Assembly: GCA_944474755.1 (NCBI GenBank) | Contig: OX104113.1 | Span: 50,297,644-50,361,643, forward strand | Direction: 5' to 3' | Origin: Limnoperna fortunei | Taxonomy: Eukaryota > Mollusca > Bivalvia > Mytilida > Modiolidae | DNA: 64,000 bases | In this document: positions 45,131 through 57,500 of the stretch, piece after piece | How positions within the stretch are numbered: position 1 is the first letter of the stretch | Layout of the letters: each line of letters opens with the position of its first letter | Program-made: the position numbers and the translations under genes | Notes under the pieces: model-generated | The model's input: only the letters and a program-made list of their open reading frames with translations | Databases searched by the model: none | What the model was told of the DNA's origin: nothing

Positions 45131-45631
45131 TTCTTTTTTGTTTTTGTCCCCTTTTTTAATTAGAATTGTATATATCCGAATACCACCTACCTTATGAACG
45201 TACGTATTTATTTTATGTAATAAAAAAAATTGAATTTTCTCCCCCTTTTATTGTTCCCTGTGTCATAGCGACGACCACCAAACGGAGGCTGCCGCTGGCT
45301 GGGGCTTGGTAGGTAAGTTAGATATTTCTCTCGAAATTCTCCCAGTCTTTCAGTATTCATTCTCACACAGAATAAATTTATTTTGTCACGAAAATGTAGA
45401 ATTAGACATGTAAAGCGAGACGCATTTAATGTTTTCTATGTATTCCCTGTAACAAATATTTCTGTTCAATGTTTAGTGTACATTTATATCGCAAGTTTTT
45501 GTGTTATTTGGTATGAAATATTTTTTTATTTCGTGTTGAAAATACTGAAAAAAACGTACGTGGCCACCTGAAAATTTGGTTTCCGGCCTGCCTTCCGAAC
45601 CTTTATATAGGCTAAATTGTAATACATTGAT

Positions 45632-45751
45632 GTCTACGGCCATATCACGCTGAAAACACCGGTTCTCGTCCGATCACCGAAGTTAAGCAGCGTCGAGCCC
45701 GGTTAGTACTTGGATGGGTGACCGCCTGGGAATACCGGGTGTTGTAGACAT
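45632..45751 (+). rRNA. 5S rRNA gene 39
   Basis: Consensus gene with a TAATAAAA spacer. Confidence 0.96.
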
Positions 45752-46252
45752 TTCTTTTTTGTTTTTGTCCCCTTTTTTAATTAGAATTGTATATATCCGA
45801 ATACCACCTACCTTATGAACGTACGTATTTATTTTATGTAATAAAAAAAATTGAATTTTCTCCCCCTTTTATTGTTCCCTGTGTCATAGCGACGACCACC
45901 AAACGGAGGCTGCCGCTGGCTGGGGCTTGGTAGGTAAGTTAGATATTTCTCTCGAAATTCTCCCAGTCTTTCAGTATTCATTCTCACACAGAATAAATTT
46001 ATTTTGTCACGAAAATGTAGAATTAGACATGTAAAGCGAGACGCATTTAATGTTTTCTATGTATTCCCTGTAACAAATATTTCTGTTCAATGTTTAGTGT
46101 ACATTTATATCGCAAGTTTTTGTGTTATTTGGTATGAAATATTTTTTTATTTCGTGTTGAAAATACTGAAAAAAACGTACGTGGCCACCTGAAAATTTGG
46201 TTTCCGGCCTGCCTTCCGAACCTTTATATAGGCTAAATTGTAATACATTGAT

Positions 46253-46372
46253 GTCTACGGCCATATCACGCTGAAAACACCGGTTCTCGTCCGATCACCG
46301 AAGTTAAGCAGCGTCGAGCCCGGTAAGTACTTGGATGGGTGACCGCCTGGGAATACCGGGTGTTGTAGACAT
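46253..46372 (+). rRNA. 5S rRNA gene 40
   Basis: T73A, but with a TATG, GTTTTTG and TAATAAAA spacer instead of the usual T73A-linked spacer. It looks recombinant. Confidence 0.95.
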
Positions 46373-46873
46373 TTCTTTTTTGTTTTTGTCCCCTTTTTTA
46401 ATTAGAATTGTATATATCCGAATACCACCTACCTTATGAACGTACGTATTTATTTTATGTAATAAAAAAAATTGAATTTTCTCCCCCTTTTATTGTTCCC
46501 TGTGTCATAGCGACGACCACCAAACGGAGGCTGCCGCTGGCTGGGGCTTGGTAGGTAAGTTAGATATTTCTCTCGAAATTCTCCCAGTCTTTCAGTATTC
46601 ATTCTCACACAGAATAAATTTATTTTGTCACGAAAATGTAGAATTAGACATGTAAAGCGAGACGCATTTAATGTTTTCTATGTATTCCCTGTAACAAATA
46701 TTTCTGTTCAATGTTTAGTGTACATTTATATCGCAAGTTTTTGTGTTATTTGGTATGAAATATTTTTTTATTTCGTGTTGAAAATACTGAAAAAAACGTA
46801 CGTGGCCACCTGAAAATTTGGTTTCCGGCCTGCCTTCCGAACCTTTATATAGGCTAAATTGTAATACATTGAT

Positions 46874-46993
46874 GTCTACGGCCATATCACGCTGAAAACA
46901 CCGGTTCTCGTCCGATCACCGAAGTTAAGCAGCGTCGAGCCCGGTTAGTACTTGGATGGGTGACCGCCTAGGAATACCGGGTGTTGTAGACAT
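46874..46993 (+). rRNA. 5S rRNA gene 41
   Basis: G97A at the end of box C (CCTAGGAAT), private. Could weaken TFIIIA binding or the RNA fold. Confidence 0.93.
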
Positions 46994-47493
46994 TTCTTTT
47001 TTGTTTTTGTCCCCTTTTTTAATTAGAATTGTATATATCCGAATACCACCTACCTTATGAACGTACGTATTTATTTTATGTAAAAAAAAAATTGAATTTT
47101 CTCCCCCTTTTATTGTTCCCTGTGTCATAGCGACGACCACCAAACGGAGGCTGCCGCTGGCTGGGGCTTGGTAGGTAAGTTAGATATTTCTCTCGAAATT
47201 CTCCCAGTCTTTCAGTATTCATTCTCACACAGAATAAATTTATTTTGTCACGAAAATGTAGAATTAGACATGTAAAGCGAGACGCATTTAATGTTTTCTA
47301 TGTATTCCCTGTAACAAATATTTCTGTTCAATGTTTAGTGTACATTTATATCGCAAGTTTTTGTGTTATTTGGTATGAAATATTTTTTTATTTCGTGTTG
47401 AAAATACTGAAAAAAACGTACGTGGCCACCTGAAAATTTGGTTTCCGGCCTGCCTTCCGAACCTTTATATAGGCTAAATTGTAATACATTGAT

Positions 47494-47613
47494 GTCTACG
47501 GCCATATCACGCTGAAAACACCGGTTCTCGTCCGATCACCGAAGTTAAGCAGCGTCGAGCCCGGTTAGTACTTGGATGGGTGACCGCCTGGGAATACCGG
47601 GTGTTGTAGACAT
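47494..47613 (+). rRNA. 5S rRNA gene 42
   Basis: Consensus gene with a TAATAAAA spacer. Confidence 0.96.
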
Positions 47614-48114
47614 TTCTTTTTTGTTTTTGTCCCCTTTTTTAATTAGAATTGTATATATCCGAATACCACCTACCTTATGAACGTACGTATTTATTTTATG
47701 TAATAAAAAAAATTGAATTTTCTCCCCCTTTTATTGTTCCCTGTGTCATAGCGACGACCACCAAACGGAGGCTGCCGCTGGCTGGGGCTTGGTAGGTAAG
47801 TTAGATATTTCTCTCGAAATTCTCCCAGTCTTTCAGTATTCATTCTCACACAGAATAAATTTATTTTGTCACGAAAATGTAGAATTAGACATGTAAAGCG
47901 AGACGCATTTAATGTTTTCTATGTATTCCCTGTAACAAATATTTCTGTTCAATGTTTAGTGTACATTTATATCGCAAGTTTTTGTGTTATTTGGTATGAA
48001 ATATTTTTTTATTTCGTGTTGAAAATACTGAAAAAAACGTACGTGGCCACCTGAAAATTTGGTTTCCGGCCTGCCTTCCGAACCTTTATATAGGCTAAAT
48101 TGTAATACATTGAT

Positions 48115-48234
48115 GTCTACGGCCATATCACGCTGAAAACACCGGTTCTCGTCCGATCACCGAAGTTAAGCAGCGTCGAGCCCGGTTAGTACTTGGATGG
48201 GTGACCGCCTGGGAATACCGGGTGTTGTAGACAT
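48115..48234 (+). rRNA. 5S rRNA gene 43
   Basis: Consensus gene, 621 bp. Confidence 0.96.
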
Positions 48235-48735
48235 TTCTTTTTTGTTTTTGTCCCCTTTTTTAATTAGAATTGTATATATCCGAATACCACCTACCTTATG
48301 AACGTACGTATTTATTTTATGTAAAAAAAAAAATTGAATTTTCTCCCCCTTTTATTGTTCCCTGTGTCATAGCGACGACCACCAAACGGAGGCTGCCGCT
48401 GGCTGGGGCTTGGTAGGTAAGTTAGATATTTCTCTCGAAATTCTCCCAGTCTTTCAGTATTCATTCTCACACAGAATAAATTTATTTTGTCACGAAAATG
48501 TAGAATTAGACATGTAAAGCGAGACGCATTTAATGTTTTCTATGTATTCCCTGTAACAAATATTTCTGTTCAATGTTTAGTGTACATTTATATCGCAAGT
48601 TTTTGTGTTATTTGGTATGAAATATTTTTTTATTTCGTGTTGAAAATACTGAAAAAAACGTACGTGGCCACCTGAAAATTTGGTTTCCGGCCTGCCTTCC
48701 GAACCTTTATATAGGCTAAATTGTAATACATTGAT

Positions 48736-48855
48736 GTCTACGGCCATATCACGCTGAAAACACCGGTTCTCGTCCGATCACCGAAGTTAAGCAGCGTCGA
48801 GCCCGGTAAGTACTTGGATGGGTGACCGCCTGGGAATACCGGGTGTTGTAGACAT
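48736..48855 (+). rRNA. 5S rRNA gene 44
   Basis: T73A, 619-bp unit with TATC. Confidence 0.95.
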
Positions 48856-49354
48856 TTCTTTTTTGTTTTGTCCCCTTTTTTAATTAGAATTGTATATATC
48901 CGAATACCACCTACCTTATCAACGTACGTATTTATTTTATGTAAAAAAAAAATTGAATTTTCTCCCCCTTTTATTGTTCCCTGTGTCATAGCGACGACCA
49001 CCAAACGGAGGCTGCCGCTGGCTGGGGCTTGGTAGGTAAGTTAGATATTTCTCTCGAAATTCTCCCAGTCTTTCAGTATTCATTCTCACACAGAATAAAT
49101 TTATTTTGTCACGAAAATGTAGAATTAGACATGTAAAGCGAGACGCATTTAATGTTTTCTATGTATTCCCTGTAACAAATATTTCTGTTCAATGTTTAGT
49201 GTACATTTATATCGCAAGTTTTTGTGTTATTTGGTATGAAATATTTTTTTATTTCGTGTTGAAAATACTGAAAAAAACGTACGTGGCCACCTGAAAATTT
49301 GGTTTCCGGCCTGCCTTCCGAACCTTTATATAGGCTAAATTGTAATACATTGAT

Positions 49355-49474
49355 GTCTACGGCCATATCACGCTGAAAACACCGGTTCTCGTCCGATCAC
49401 CGAAGTTAAGCTGCGTCGAGCCCGGTTAGTACTTGGATGGGTGACCGCCTGGGAATACCGGGTGTTGTAGACAT
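49355..49474 (+). rRNA. 5S rRNA gene 45
   Basis: A58T in box A, shared with the copy at 31512; again one unit before a LINE. Confidence 0.94.
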
Positions 49475-49974
49475 TTCTTTTTTGTTTTTGTCCCCTTTTT
49501 TAATTAGAATTGTATATATCCGAATACCACCTACCTTATGAACGTACGTATTTATTTTATGTAAAAAAAAAATTGAATTTTCTCCCCCTTTTATTGTTCC
49601 CTGTGTCATAGCGACGACCACCAAACGGAGGCTGCCGCTGGCTGGGGCTTGGTAGGTAAGTTAGATATTTCTCTCGAAATTCTCCCAGTCTTTCAGTATT
49701 CATTCTCACACAGAATAAATTTATTTTGTCACGAAAATGTAGAATTAGACATGTAAAGCGAGACGCATTTAATGTTTTCTATGTATTCCCTGTAACAAAT
49801 ATTTCTGTTCAATGTTTAGTGTACATTTATATCGCAAGTTTTTGTGTTATTTGGTATGAAATATTTTTTTATTTCGTGTTGAAAATACTGAAAAAAACGT
49901 ACGTGGCCACCTGAAAATTTGGTTTCCGGCCTGCCTTCCGAACCTTTATATAGGCTAAATTGTAATACATTGAT

Positions 49975-50094
49975 GTCTACGGCCATATCACGCTGAAAAC
50001 ACCGGTTCTCGTCCGATCACCGAAGTTAAGCAGCGTCGAGCCCGGTTAGTACTTGGATGGGTGACCGCCTGGGAATACCGGGTGTTGTAGACAT
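49975..50094 (+). rRNA. 5S rRNA gene 46
   Basis: Consensus gene. Spacer (TATC, GTTTTTG) interrupted by LINE copy D. Confidence 0.96.
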
Positions 50095-50461
50095 TTCTTT
50101 TTTGTTTTTGTCCCCTTTTTTAATTAGAATTGTATATATCCGAATACCACCTACCTTATCAACGTACGTATTTATTTTATGTAAAAAAAAAATTGAATTT
50201 TCTCCCCCTTTTATTCAAATTCAAATTCAAATTCGTTTATTGGATAAAGCATAGTCAAATAATGAACAAACAATTATACGATATTGCGTAATCCAATACA
50301 TTACATGAATACAAACATACAAAATAAATATTTTCAAAGTATAATGTAAACTACACATGTATAGTATTATATAGCTATAGTATATGATTGAAAATTTTTT
50401 TAAATTAATGTTTAAATGTGTATTAAATTTCAAAAATCATATAAATTTGGCTGAATAATTA

Positions 50462-53025
50462 TTACTCTTTGAACTGTTTCAAGAATTTATCTCTAATTGA
50501 AAAGGATTCTTGTAAATATAAACAAATATTTTTGGTGTCCTGTATTGTGGTTGGATTTAATAGGCTACTGGCAATTTTTAGAGGGGTATCATTCGTTCCA
50601 TTAAAATTTTTATTAAATAAAGTGAAAAATTTATCTCTTAGTTTATTATAAATGGGACAATCTAACAGAAAGTGTAGTTCATCTTCTACTTTACTTTTGC
50701 ACGATTTGCAAAATCTTTCTTCTGCAGGAGTAATAGGTTTACTATATCTACCTGTTTCAATGGCTAAGCTGTGTGCACTTAGTCTCAGTTTTGTTAGTTT
50801 TGACCGAAGGTGTTTATTTATATTGAATTTCAGGTAGTCTTGAAGTTCAAAATCTTTGGTGATTTGACTAAAAAATCTAAGTTTCCCTGTATTACCATTT
50901 TTGATGTGTGAAAGTTCATTTAGTAGTTTTTAGAGAAATATGATTTAATTTCTTTTTCGAATTCTATGTGAGTTTTTTCCAGACTATCTAAGTTAAATAA
51001 AGTTTTAAAATTTTCTACTGATTTTATCCATGAGGATGTATTTTTAGATTTTAGATTTTTGTCTTCCTCAAAGGCTGACCTTAACAAATCATACACATGC
51101 TCTTTGGATGATTCGATTTCTAGAAGGCGTTTATAATATTTAAACATAAGTTTAAAGGCCTTAAAACATAAAGGGTATTGGGATAGCTCCATCTGGATTC
51201 CAAAAGTAGAGGTTTTTTTATGAACACCAAGGATGTGTTTCAGAATCATGTTCTGTGTTTTTTCAAATGTGAATTTGTTTAAATTGTCTAAGTTAAGATT
51301 TTGGTCAGCAATCCAAATTTCTGATCCATATGTAAGAATTGGAACTATCATTGATTCGTATAGTTTAATCCATTTCTGTACAGATAAATTTTCAGAGGAT
51401 GGTATATTAGTTTTTAAAGCAAAGAAAGCTTTTCTTGCTTTTAGAGCAAGAACTTCTGGTGCATATTTTAATTTACCATTATTAGTGAAAGTTATTCCAA
51501 GATATTTATATTGATCCACAGATTCTAGTGTTTTGTTATTGAATGTAATTGAAAGTTGAGATTTAGAGTTATTTCTTATTTTTTTACCAAGTGTCATAAC
51601 TTTTGTTTTCTTAGTATTAATTTTTAGGTCCCATTTTTCACAATATTTTCCAAGAGAATTAATACAGTTTTGCAGTCCTAGTGGTGATTCTGAGATGATA
51701 ACTAAGTCATCTGCATATAACAGGTGATTGAAAGTATGGTTATGTAATCTTACTGGGTTTGTTTTAGATTGGTCATCGAAAACTGAATCTATATCATCAA
51801 CAAATATGTTAAACAATGTGGGGCTTAGGCTGTCCCCTTGTTTGACTCCAAGGTTTGCCAAAAATGGTTCACTATATGTGTCCCCGAACTTACACGAGTA
51901 AAGTGTATTAAAGTACATATCTTTAATAATATTAAGAAAGTTGCCCCCTATTCCTTTCCTTTCTATTTTTTGAAAGAGTTTATTTCGATTTACACTATCG
52001 AATGCTTTCTTGAAATCCACAAAACAGAAATACAATTTCTTTTTATGGTTATCTAAATATTTATTAATGAGTGTTTTAAGTATAAATATATGATCTGTGG
52101 TCCTATAACCACTTCTGAAACCTCCTTGATTAAAGCTAAGGAGTTCCTTATTTTCTAGGTAGTCAGATAATCTTCTTTGAAGTAATGAAGTAAATAATTT
52201 GCCAACACAACTTGTTACGCTTATACCTCTATAGTTATTACAGTCATTAGGGTCTCCGGACTTAAAAATTGATGAAATCAAAGTATGATTCCATATTTTA
52301 GGAAACTTTCCACTCTTTAGAATTTTATTAAATAAATTTACTATAGTTAAAATTAAGGTAGAATTCCCTACTTTGATAAACTCGTTTAAGATTAAGTCAG
52401 TTCCTTCCTTTTTACTGTTTTTTAATCTTTTGACACCCTTTTTGACTTCGTTACATGTAAAGGGGTAGTCTAAGGGAGTGGGTATTTGTTCTTTTCCTTC
52501 TGCTGAGTCTTCTTTATTTAATGGTGATTGATTATTGGTTAATAACGATATTAATACTCAACCCATTCTGATTCAGTTATTGAGTTGAGGGACTCAGTTT
52601 TATCTTTTTTAATTTTTTTAAGAGAGCTCCAAAACTGTTTTGAATTATTTGGATCTATTTCGTTAATGTTGTCAATAAGTGATGAAAAAAAATTATTTTT
52701 CAACTGTTTTTTAAGTTTATTATATTCTCTTACGCTTGTATGATAGACATTTCTAATCCAAATATTTTTAGGGTCTTTTTGTAATTTCTTTCCTAATGAC
52801 CTAACCTCTCTACGTAGCATAAGACAATTATTTGACATCCAAGGTTTTTTAGGTTTTACATTTTTACTTTTATTTTTAGGTCTCTTTGGACGTTTAAAAA
52901 TTAGTGTTTTTGAGGCAGCTTGAATATATATATTGTTAAGGTTTGATACAAGCGTATCGATATCTTCAAATTTATCGTCTTCAATTAAGGAGTTAAGAGT
53001 GAGGATATTATCTATAGAATCCTTT
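50462..53025 (-). pseudogene. LINE copy D: reverse transcriptase part (two frame breaks)
   Basis: Translation from the linker stops after SEWVEY at 52551. The frame then continues, shifted, through the whole RT core including YADD to an early stop at 50920 caused by the same T-run deletion as in copy B. The C-terminal zinc-knuckle region (50462-50919) is out of frame. Confidence 0.9.
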
Positions 53026-53037
53026 TCTAGTAATGCA
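53026..53037. repeat. Target-site duplication of nested LINE, left (copy D)
   Basis: TCTAGTAATGCA, paired with 54346-54357. Confidence 0.88.
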
Positions 53038-54137
53038 AATTAAAGGCATATCCTGGCAACCCCGCCCACGACTGTGTTTTCAAACCTCTATATCAAAACA
53101 TTTTCGAAAAACATCCAAACAAAATTCAACCTTTTGGCCTCCGAATTAAATCTCATTTGGAAAATTCTGGTATAAATTTAGATGAAATTGCTGCAATCGA
53201 AATTCCGCATAATCCCCCGTGGTTAAACCCCAAACCGATATTTATTTATGATCTTAGAAAACATAAAAAGTCCGACACAAACCATTTAATAATACAACAA
53301 CATTATGCAGAAATTAAATCTTGTTACCCTGACCATAGTACTATTTACACAGACGGGTCAAAAGACGGTGATTAAGTCGCCTCGGCCGCTGTCTTCGGAG
53401 AGCGTGTTGAAACTCGCCGCCTTCCGTCTGCCTCATCTGTATTTACAGCAGAGGCGCAAGCTATTCTTCTTGCGATGAAAATAGTTGCTTCGTCAGACGA
53501 ATGCAAATTTATTGTCTGCTCCGATTCCCTGTCTTGTCTACTGGCTATTGAAAATTTCAAAATTAAAAATCCTTACATTTTAAAAATTATTCAAATCTAC
53601 AAATCTCTTGTTGCTTTGGGAAAAGAGGTTATCTTCTTCTGGATTCCCAGTCATGTCGGAATCCGTGGAAACACAGTCGTGGATCAGGAGGCTAAAAATG
53701 CTCTAAAGAATAATGTCATTAAATGTAATATTCCTTTTACTGATTTTAAACCGTTGATTTTTAAATATATTTCTAGTTTGTGGCAGAGTGGTTGGGATCT
53801 CCAAGTTCATAATAAACTTCATGAGATCCAGCCACTACTGCACACAAATATTTTTAAATATTTTAGAGGTCGAAGAGACCAAGTTGTTTTAACAAGATGT
53901 CGTCTTGGTCATACCAGGACGACACATAGTTATATTTTAAACAATGAGCCACGACCCGAATGTGTGCCATGCAACAGTCCATACACCATTAAGCATGTCT
54001 TGATGGACTGTGTGGACGTGGCCCACATTCGGGAACGTTTCTATAGTGTAGATACATATTTTAATTTATATAAAACTGTCGCAGGCGACACAATTTTAAA
54101 GTTTTTAAAAGAAATTAATTTATTTAATAAAATTTAA
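53037..54137 (+). pseudogene. Nested LINE RNase H ORF with nonsense mutation (copy D)
   Basis: A single A-to-T change turns GATAAAGTC into GATTAAGTC, placing a stop seven codons after the first catalytic Asp of RNase H (end of open part at 53375). Downstream the frame is again open from 53475 to the natural stop. Confidence 0.9.
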
Positions 54138-54345
54138 TTTCACTACTAAGTGTGATGCTTCATATTTTATTGTTTTAAGTCCCATTTTTATCTGTATATA
54201 CTCTCATATTATTGTATGAGATTACGTTTTAGTATAAAAGGGGAGGCATGACATACTAATAAGTTAAAATCTACAATTTTCACGTCCTGAATATAGCTGA
54301 AATATTGCTTGCTGGACGTTAAACAACAACCAATCAATCAATCAA
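53038..54345 (+). mobile_element. Nested 5'-truncated RNase H LINE (in copy D)
   Basis: 1308 bp with the same ends as in copies A and C. Confidence 0.92.
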
Positions 54346-54357
54346 TCTAGTAATGCA
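54346..54357. repeat. Target-site duplication of nested LINE, right (copy D)
   Basis: Second TCTAGTAATGCA after the CAAT tail. Confidence 0.88.
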
Positions 54358-55256
54358 TCCTTATATGTTTCCCTTACATTTTCATCCCATTTATATTGAC
54401 CTATGTAGGTTTTGTTGGGATTTTGGGTTATCTTTCTTTGTATAGTAGATTTCATATATAGTGATATTAAACAGTGATCTGAAAATTCAACAGGAGAATG
54501 TACAATAAAGTAATTAATATCGTAAAAAATACTACTAGTAGCAATCATATAGTCAACTATGCTTTGCCCATTACTATTATAAAAAGTGAAATATCCCAGT
54601 GAGTCTCCGAGGAATCTTCCATTTAAGATACGCATTTGAAAATCTCTACAGATATCAATTAAAAGTTTACCATGCAAATTTTTGGTTTGGTCTAGCTGAT
54701 TTCTGGGTATCGGAAAATCTTCACAATAGTTGGATGGTATTGGACATTCATTAATATTTTCATTATTATCATCATCTTGTATAAAATCTATAAGATTACT
54801 TGTCCGTGCGTTAAAGTCACCACACAGAAGAATTTCACCCATTTGTTTATATTTCATTATCTCGCTATGCAGTTTTGAGAACACAAGCTCAGATTCTTCT
54901 TTTGTATAATATGGTTTTATATAGCAGAAACATAAAAAAGTTTTTTTGTTTAACCCAAAGAAGGTTTTGTCCAATTTTAACCATATTGAGAAGGCAGATT
55001 TCTCTATGACAACAATATTTTTTCCTATATAAGGTTTACAGTAAACTGCGATTCCTCCTGAGGGTCTTCCTCTACGTTTTCTTTTTGTTGCTTTAACAGT
55101 TAAAGGAGGAGAAAAATTTGGAAGGTTCTTCGGAACATCACTGAGAGTTTCGGCACAACCAATTATATCGTAACTATCTACATAAGATAAAAAATCTTCA
55201 TCTTGACTTTTAGAGTCATTTAGACCATGAACGTTCCAAAAACCTATATTTAGCAT
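54358..55256 (-). pseudogene. LINE copy D: endonuclease part
   Basis: All APE motifs are kept. Lys in KLDKTFFG (as in B) but Val in YVFVLL of the leader region (as in A and C). The frame ends in the nested LINE tail. Confidence 0.9.
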
Positions 55257-56141
55257 AAATTTGTGTATTCTACAGCATAATATATATGTAACAAGCAACA
55301 CAAATACATAAATATGGCATTTGTTAAGACAAAAGTTTGTATGTAAGTTGTCTACATATTTCTCATACATGTTTATCATTTGTACAATGTTCAGAAATCT
55401 TATTAAAGAAAAAACAAAACAAAAAACACAATGTATGTTTTTCAATCATGCACACAGACATGTGTATTATGTTTGTATTTACTGTGATACTCTACAAGTA
55501 TATGTACATAAATGGGTTAGAAATAGAGAAGGATTACAATATTTTCTTCAACTTCTCATATATTTAAATATATATGTGTTCAGTTTGTGCATGTAATTAG
55601 ACATAAAAATTCAGTAAACAAATATTACGAAATTTTGTACAAAATCTTATTACAGTCATGATAACAACAGGATATTTTCCTAACTTTTAATCAAATTAAA
55701 TATAAATGTGTTTAATTACCACGTGTATACGTATTCAATTTAAACTGATTGTTACAGTACAGTTTCCCTGTGTCATAGCGACGACCACCAAACGGAGGCT
55801 GCCGCTGGCTGGGGCTTGGTAGGTAAGTTAGATATTTCTCTCGAAATTCTCCCAGTCTTTCAGTATTCATTCTCACACAGAATAAATTTATTTTGTCACG
55901 AAAATGTAGAATTAGACATGTAAAGCGAGACGCATTTAATGTTTTCTATGTATTCCCTGTAACAAATATTTCTGTTCAATGTTTAGTGTACATTTATATC
56001 GCAAGTTTTTGTGTTATTTGGTATGAAATATTTTTTTATTTCGTGTTGAAAATACTGAAAAAAACGTACGTGGCCACCTGAAAATTTGGTTTCCGGCCTG
56101 CCTTCCGAACCTTTATATAGGCTAAATTGTAATACATTGAT

Positions 56142-56261
56142 GTCTACGGCCATATCACGCTGAAAACACCGGTTCTCGTCCGATCACCGAAGTTAAGCAG
56201 CGTCGAGCCCGGTTAGTACTTGGATGGGTGACCGCCTGGGAATACCGGGTGTTGTAGACAT
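56142..56261 (+). rRNA. 5S rRNA gene 47
   Basis: Consensus gene, 621 bp. Confidence 0.96.
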
Positions 56262-56762
56262 TTCTTTTTTGTTTTTGTCCCCTTTTTTAATTAGAATTGT
56301 ATATATCCGAATACCACCTACCTTATGAACGTACGTATTTATTTTATGTAAAAAAAAAAATTGAATTTTCTCCCCCTTTTATTGTTCCCTGTGTCATAGC
56401 GACGACCACCAAACGGAGGCTGCCGCTGGCTGGGGCTTGGTAGGTAAGTTAGATATTTCTCTCGAAATTCTCCCAGTCTTTCAGTATTCATTCTCACACA
56501 GAATAAATTTATTTTGTCACGAAAATGTAGAATTAGACATGTAAAGCGAGACGCATTTAATGTTTTCTATGTATTCCCTGTAACAAATATTTCTGTTCAA
56601 TGTTTAGTGTACATTTATATCGCAAGTTTTTGTGTTATTTGGTATGAAATATTTTTTTATTTCGTGTTGAAAATACTGAAAAAAACGTACGTGGCCACCT
56701 GAAAATTTGGTTTCCGGCCTGCCTTCCGAACCTTTATATAGGCTAAATTGTAATACATTGAT

Positions 56763-56882
56763 GTCTACGGCCATATCACGCTGAAAACACCGGTTCTCGT
56801 CCGATCACCGAAGTTAAGCAGCGTCGAGCCCGGTAAGTACTTGGATGGGTGACCGCCTGGGAATACCGGGTGTTGTAGACAT
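56763..56882 (+). rRNA. 5S rRNA gene 48
   Basis: T73A, 618-bp unit with TATC and a shorter poly-A. Confidence 0.95.
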
Positions 56883-57380
56883 TTCTTTTTTGTTTTGTCC
56901 CCTTTTTTAATTAGAATTGTATATATCCGAATACCACCTACCTTATCAACGTACGTATTTATTTTATGTAAAAAAAAATTGAATTTTCTCCCCCTTTTAT
57001 TGTTCCCTGTGTCATAGCGACGACCACCAAACGGAGGCTGCCGCTGGCTGGGGCTTGGTAGGTAAGTTAGATATTTCTCTCGAAATTCTCCCAGTCTTTC
57101 AGTATTCATTCTCACACAGAATAAATTTATTTTGTCACGAAAATGTAGAATTAGACATGTAAAGCGAGACGCATTTAATGTTTTCTATGTATTCCCTGTA
57201 ACAAATATTTCTGTTCAATGTTTAGTGTACATTTATATCGCAAGTTTTTGTGTTATTTGGTATGAAATATTTTTTTATTTCGTGTTGAAAATACTGAAAA
57301 AAACGTACGTGGCCACCTGAAAATTTGGTTTCTGGCCTGCCTTCCGAACCTTTATATAGGCTAAATTGTAATACATTGAT

Positions 57381-57500
57381 GTCTACGGCCATATCACGCT
57401 GAAAACACCGGTTCTCGTCCGATCACCGAAGTTAAGCAGCGTCGAGCCCGGTTAGTACTTGGATGGGTGACCGCCTGGGAATACCGGGTGTTGTAGACAT
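57381..57500 (+). rRNA. 5S rRNA gene 49
   Basis: Consensus gene. The upstream flank has TTTCTGGCC. Confidence 0.96.

Larger units (their letters stand above)
42771..50215 (+). repeat. 5S rDNA tandem array, segment 4 (12 genes)
   Basis: In register across LINE C. It contains a run of three consecutive units with the TAATAAAA poly-A variant (45011, 45632, 46253), not seen elsewhere, and a further 4-unit 2481-bp block starting at 46874. Confidence 0.95.
50216..55761 (-). mobile_element. 5S-spacer LINE copy D (with nested LINE, most decayed)
   Basis: 5546 bp. It carries the nested LINE like A and C, but also the C-terminal 1-bp deletion, NLKSKN and KLDKTFFG markers of copy B. A second 1-bp deletion with neighbouring substitutions near 52550 adds a stop in the reverse transcriptase part, and the nested ORF has a nonsense change. 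All three ORF segments are therefore damaged. Confidence 0.92.
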
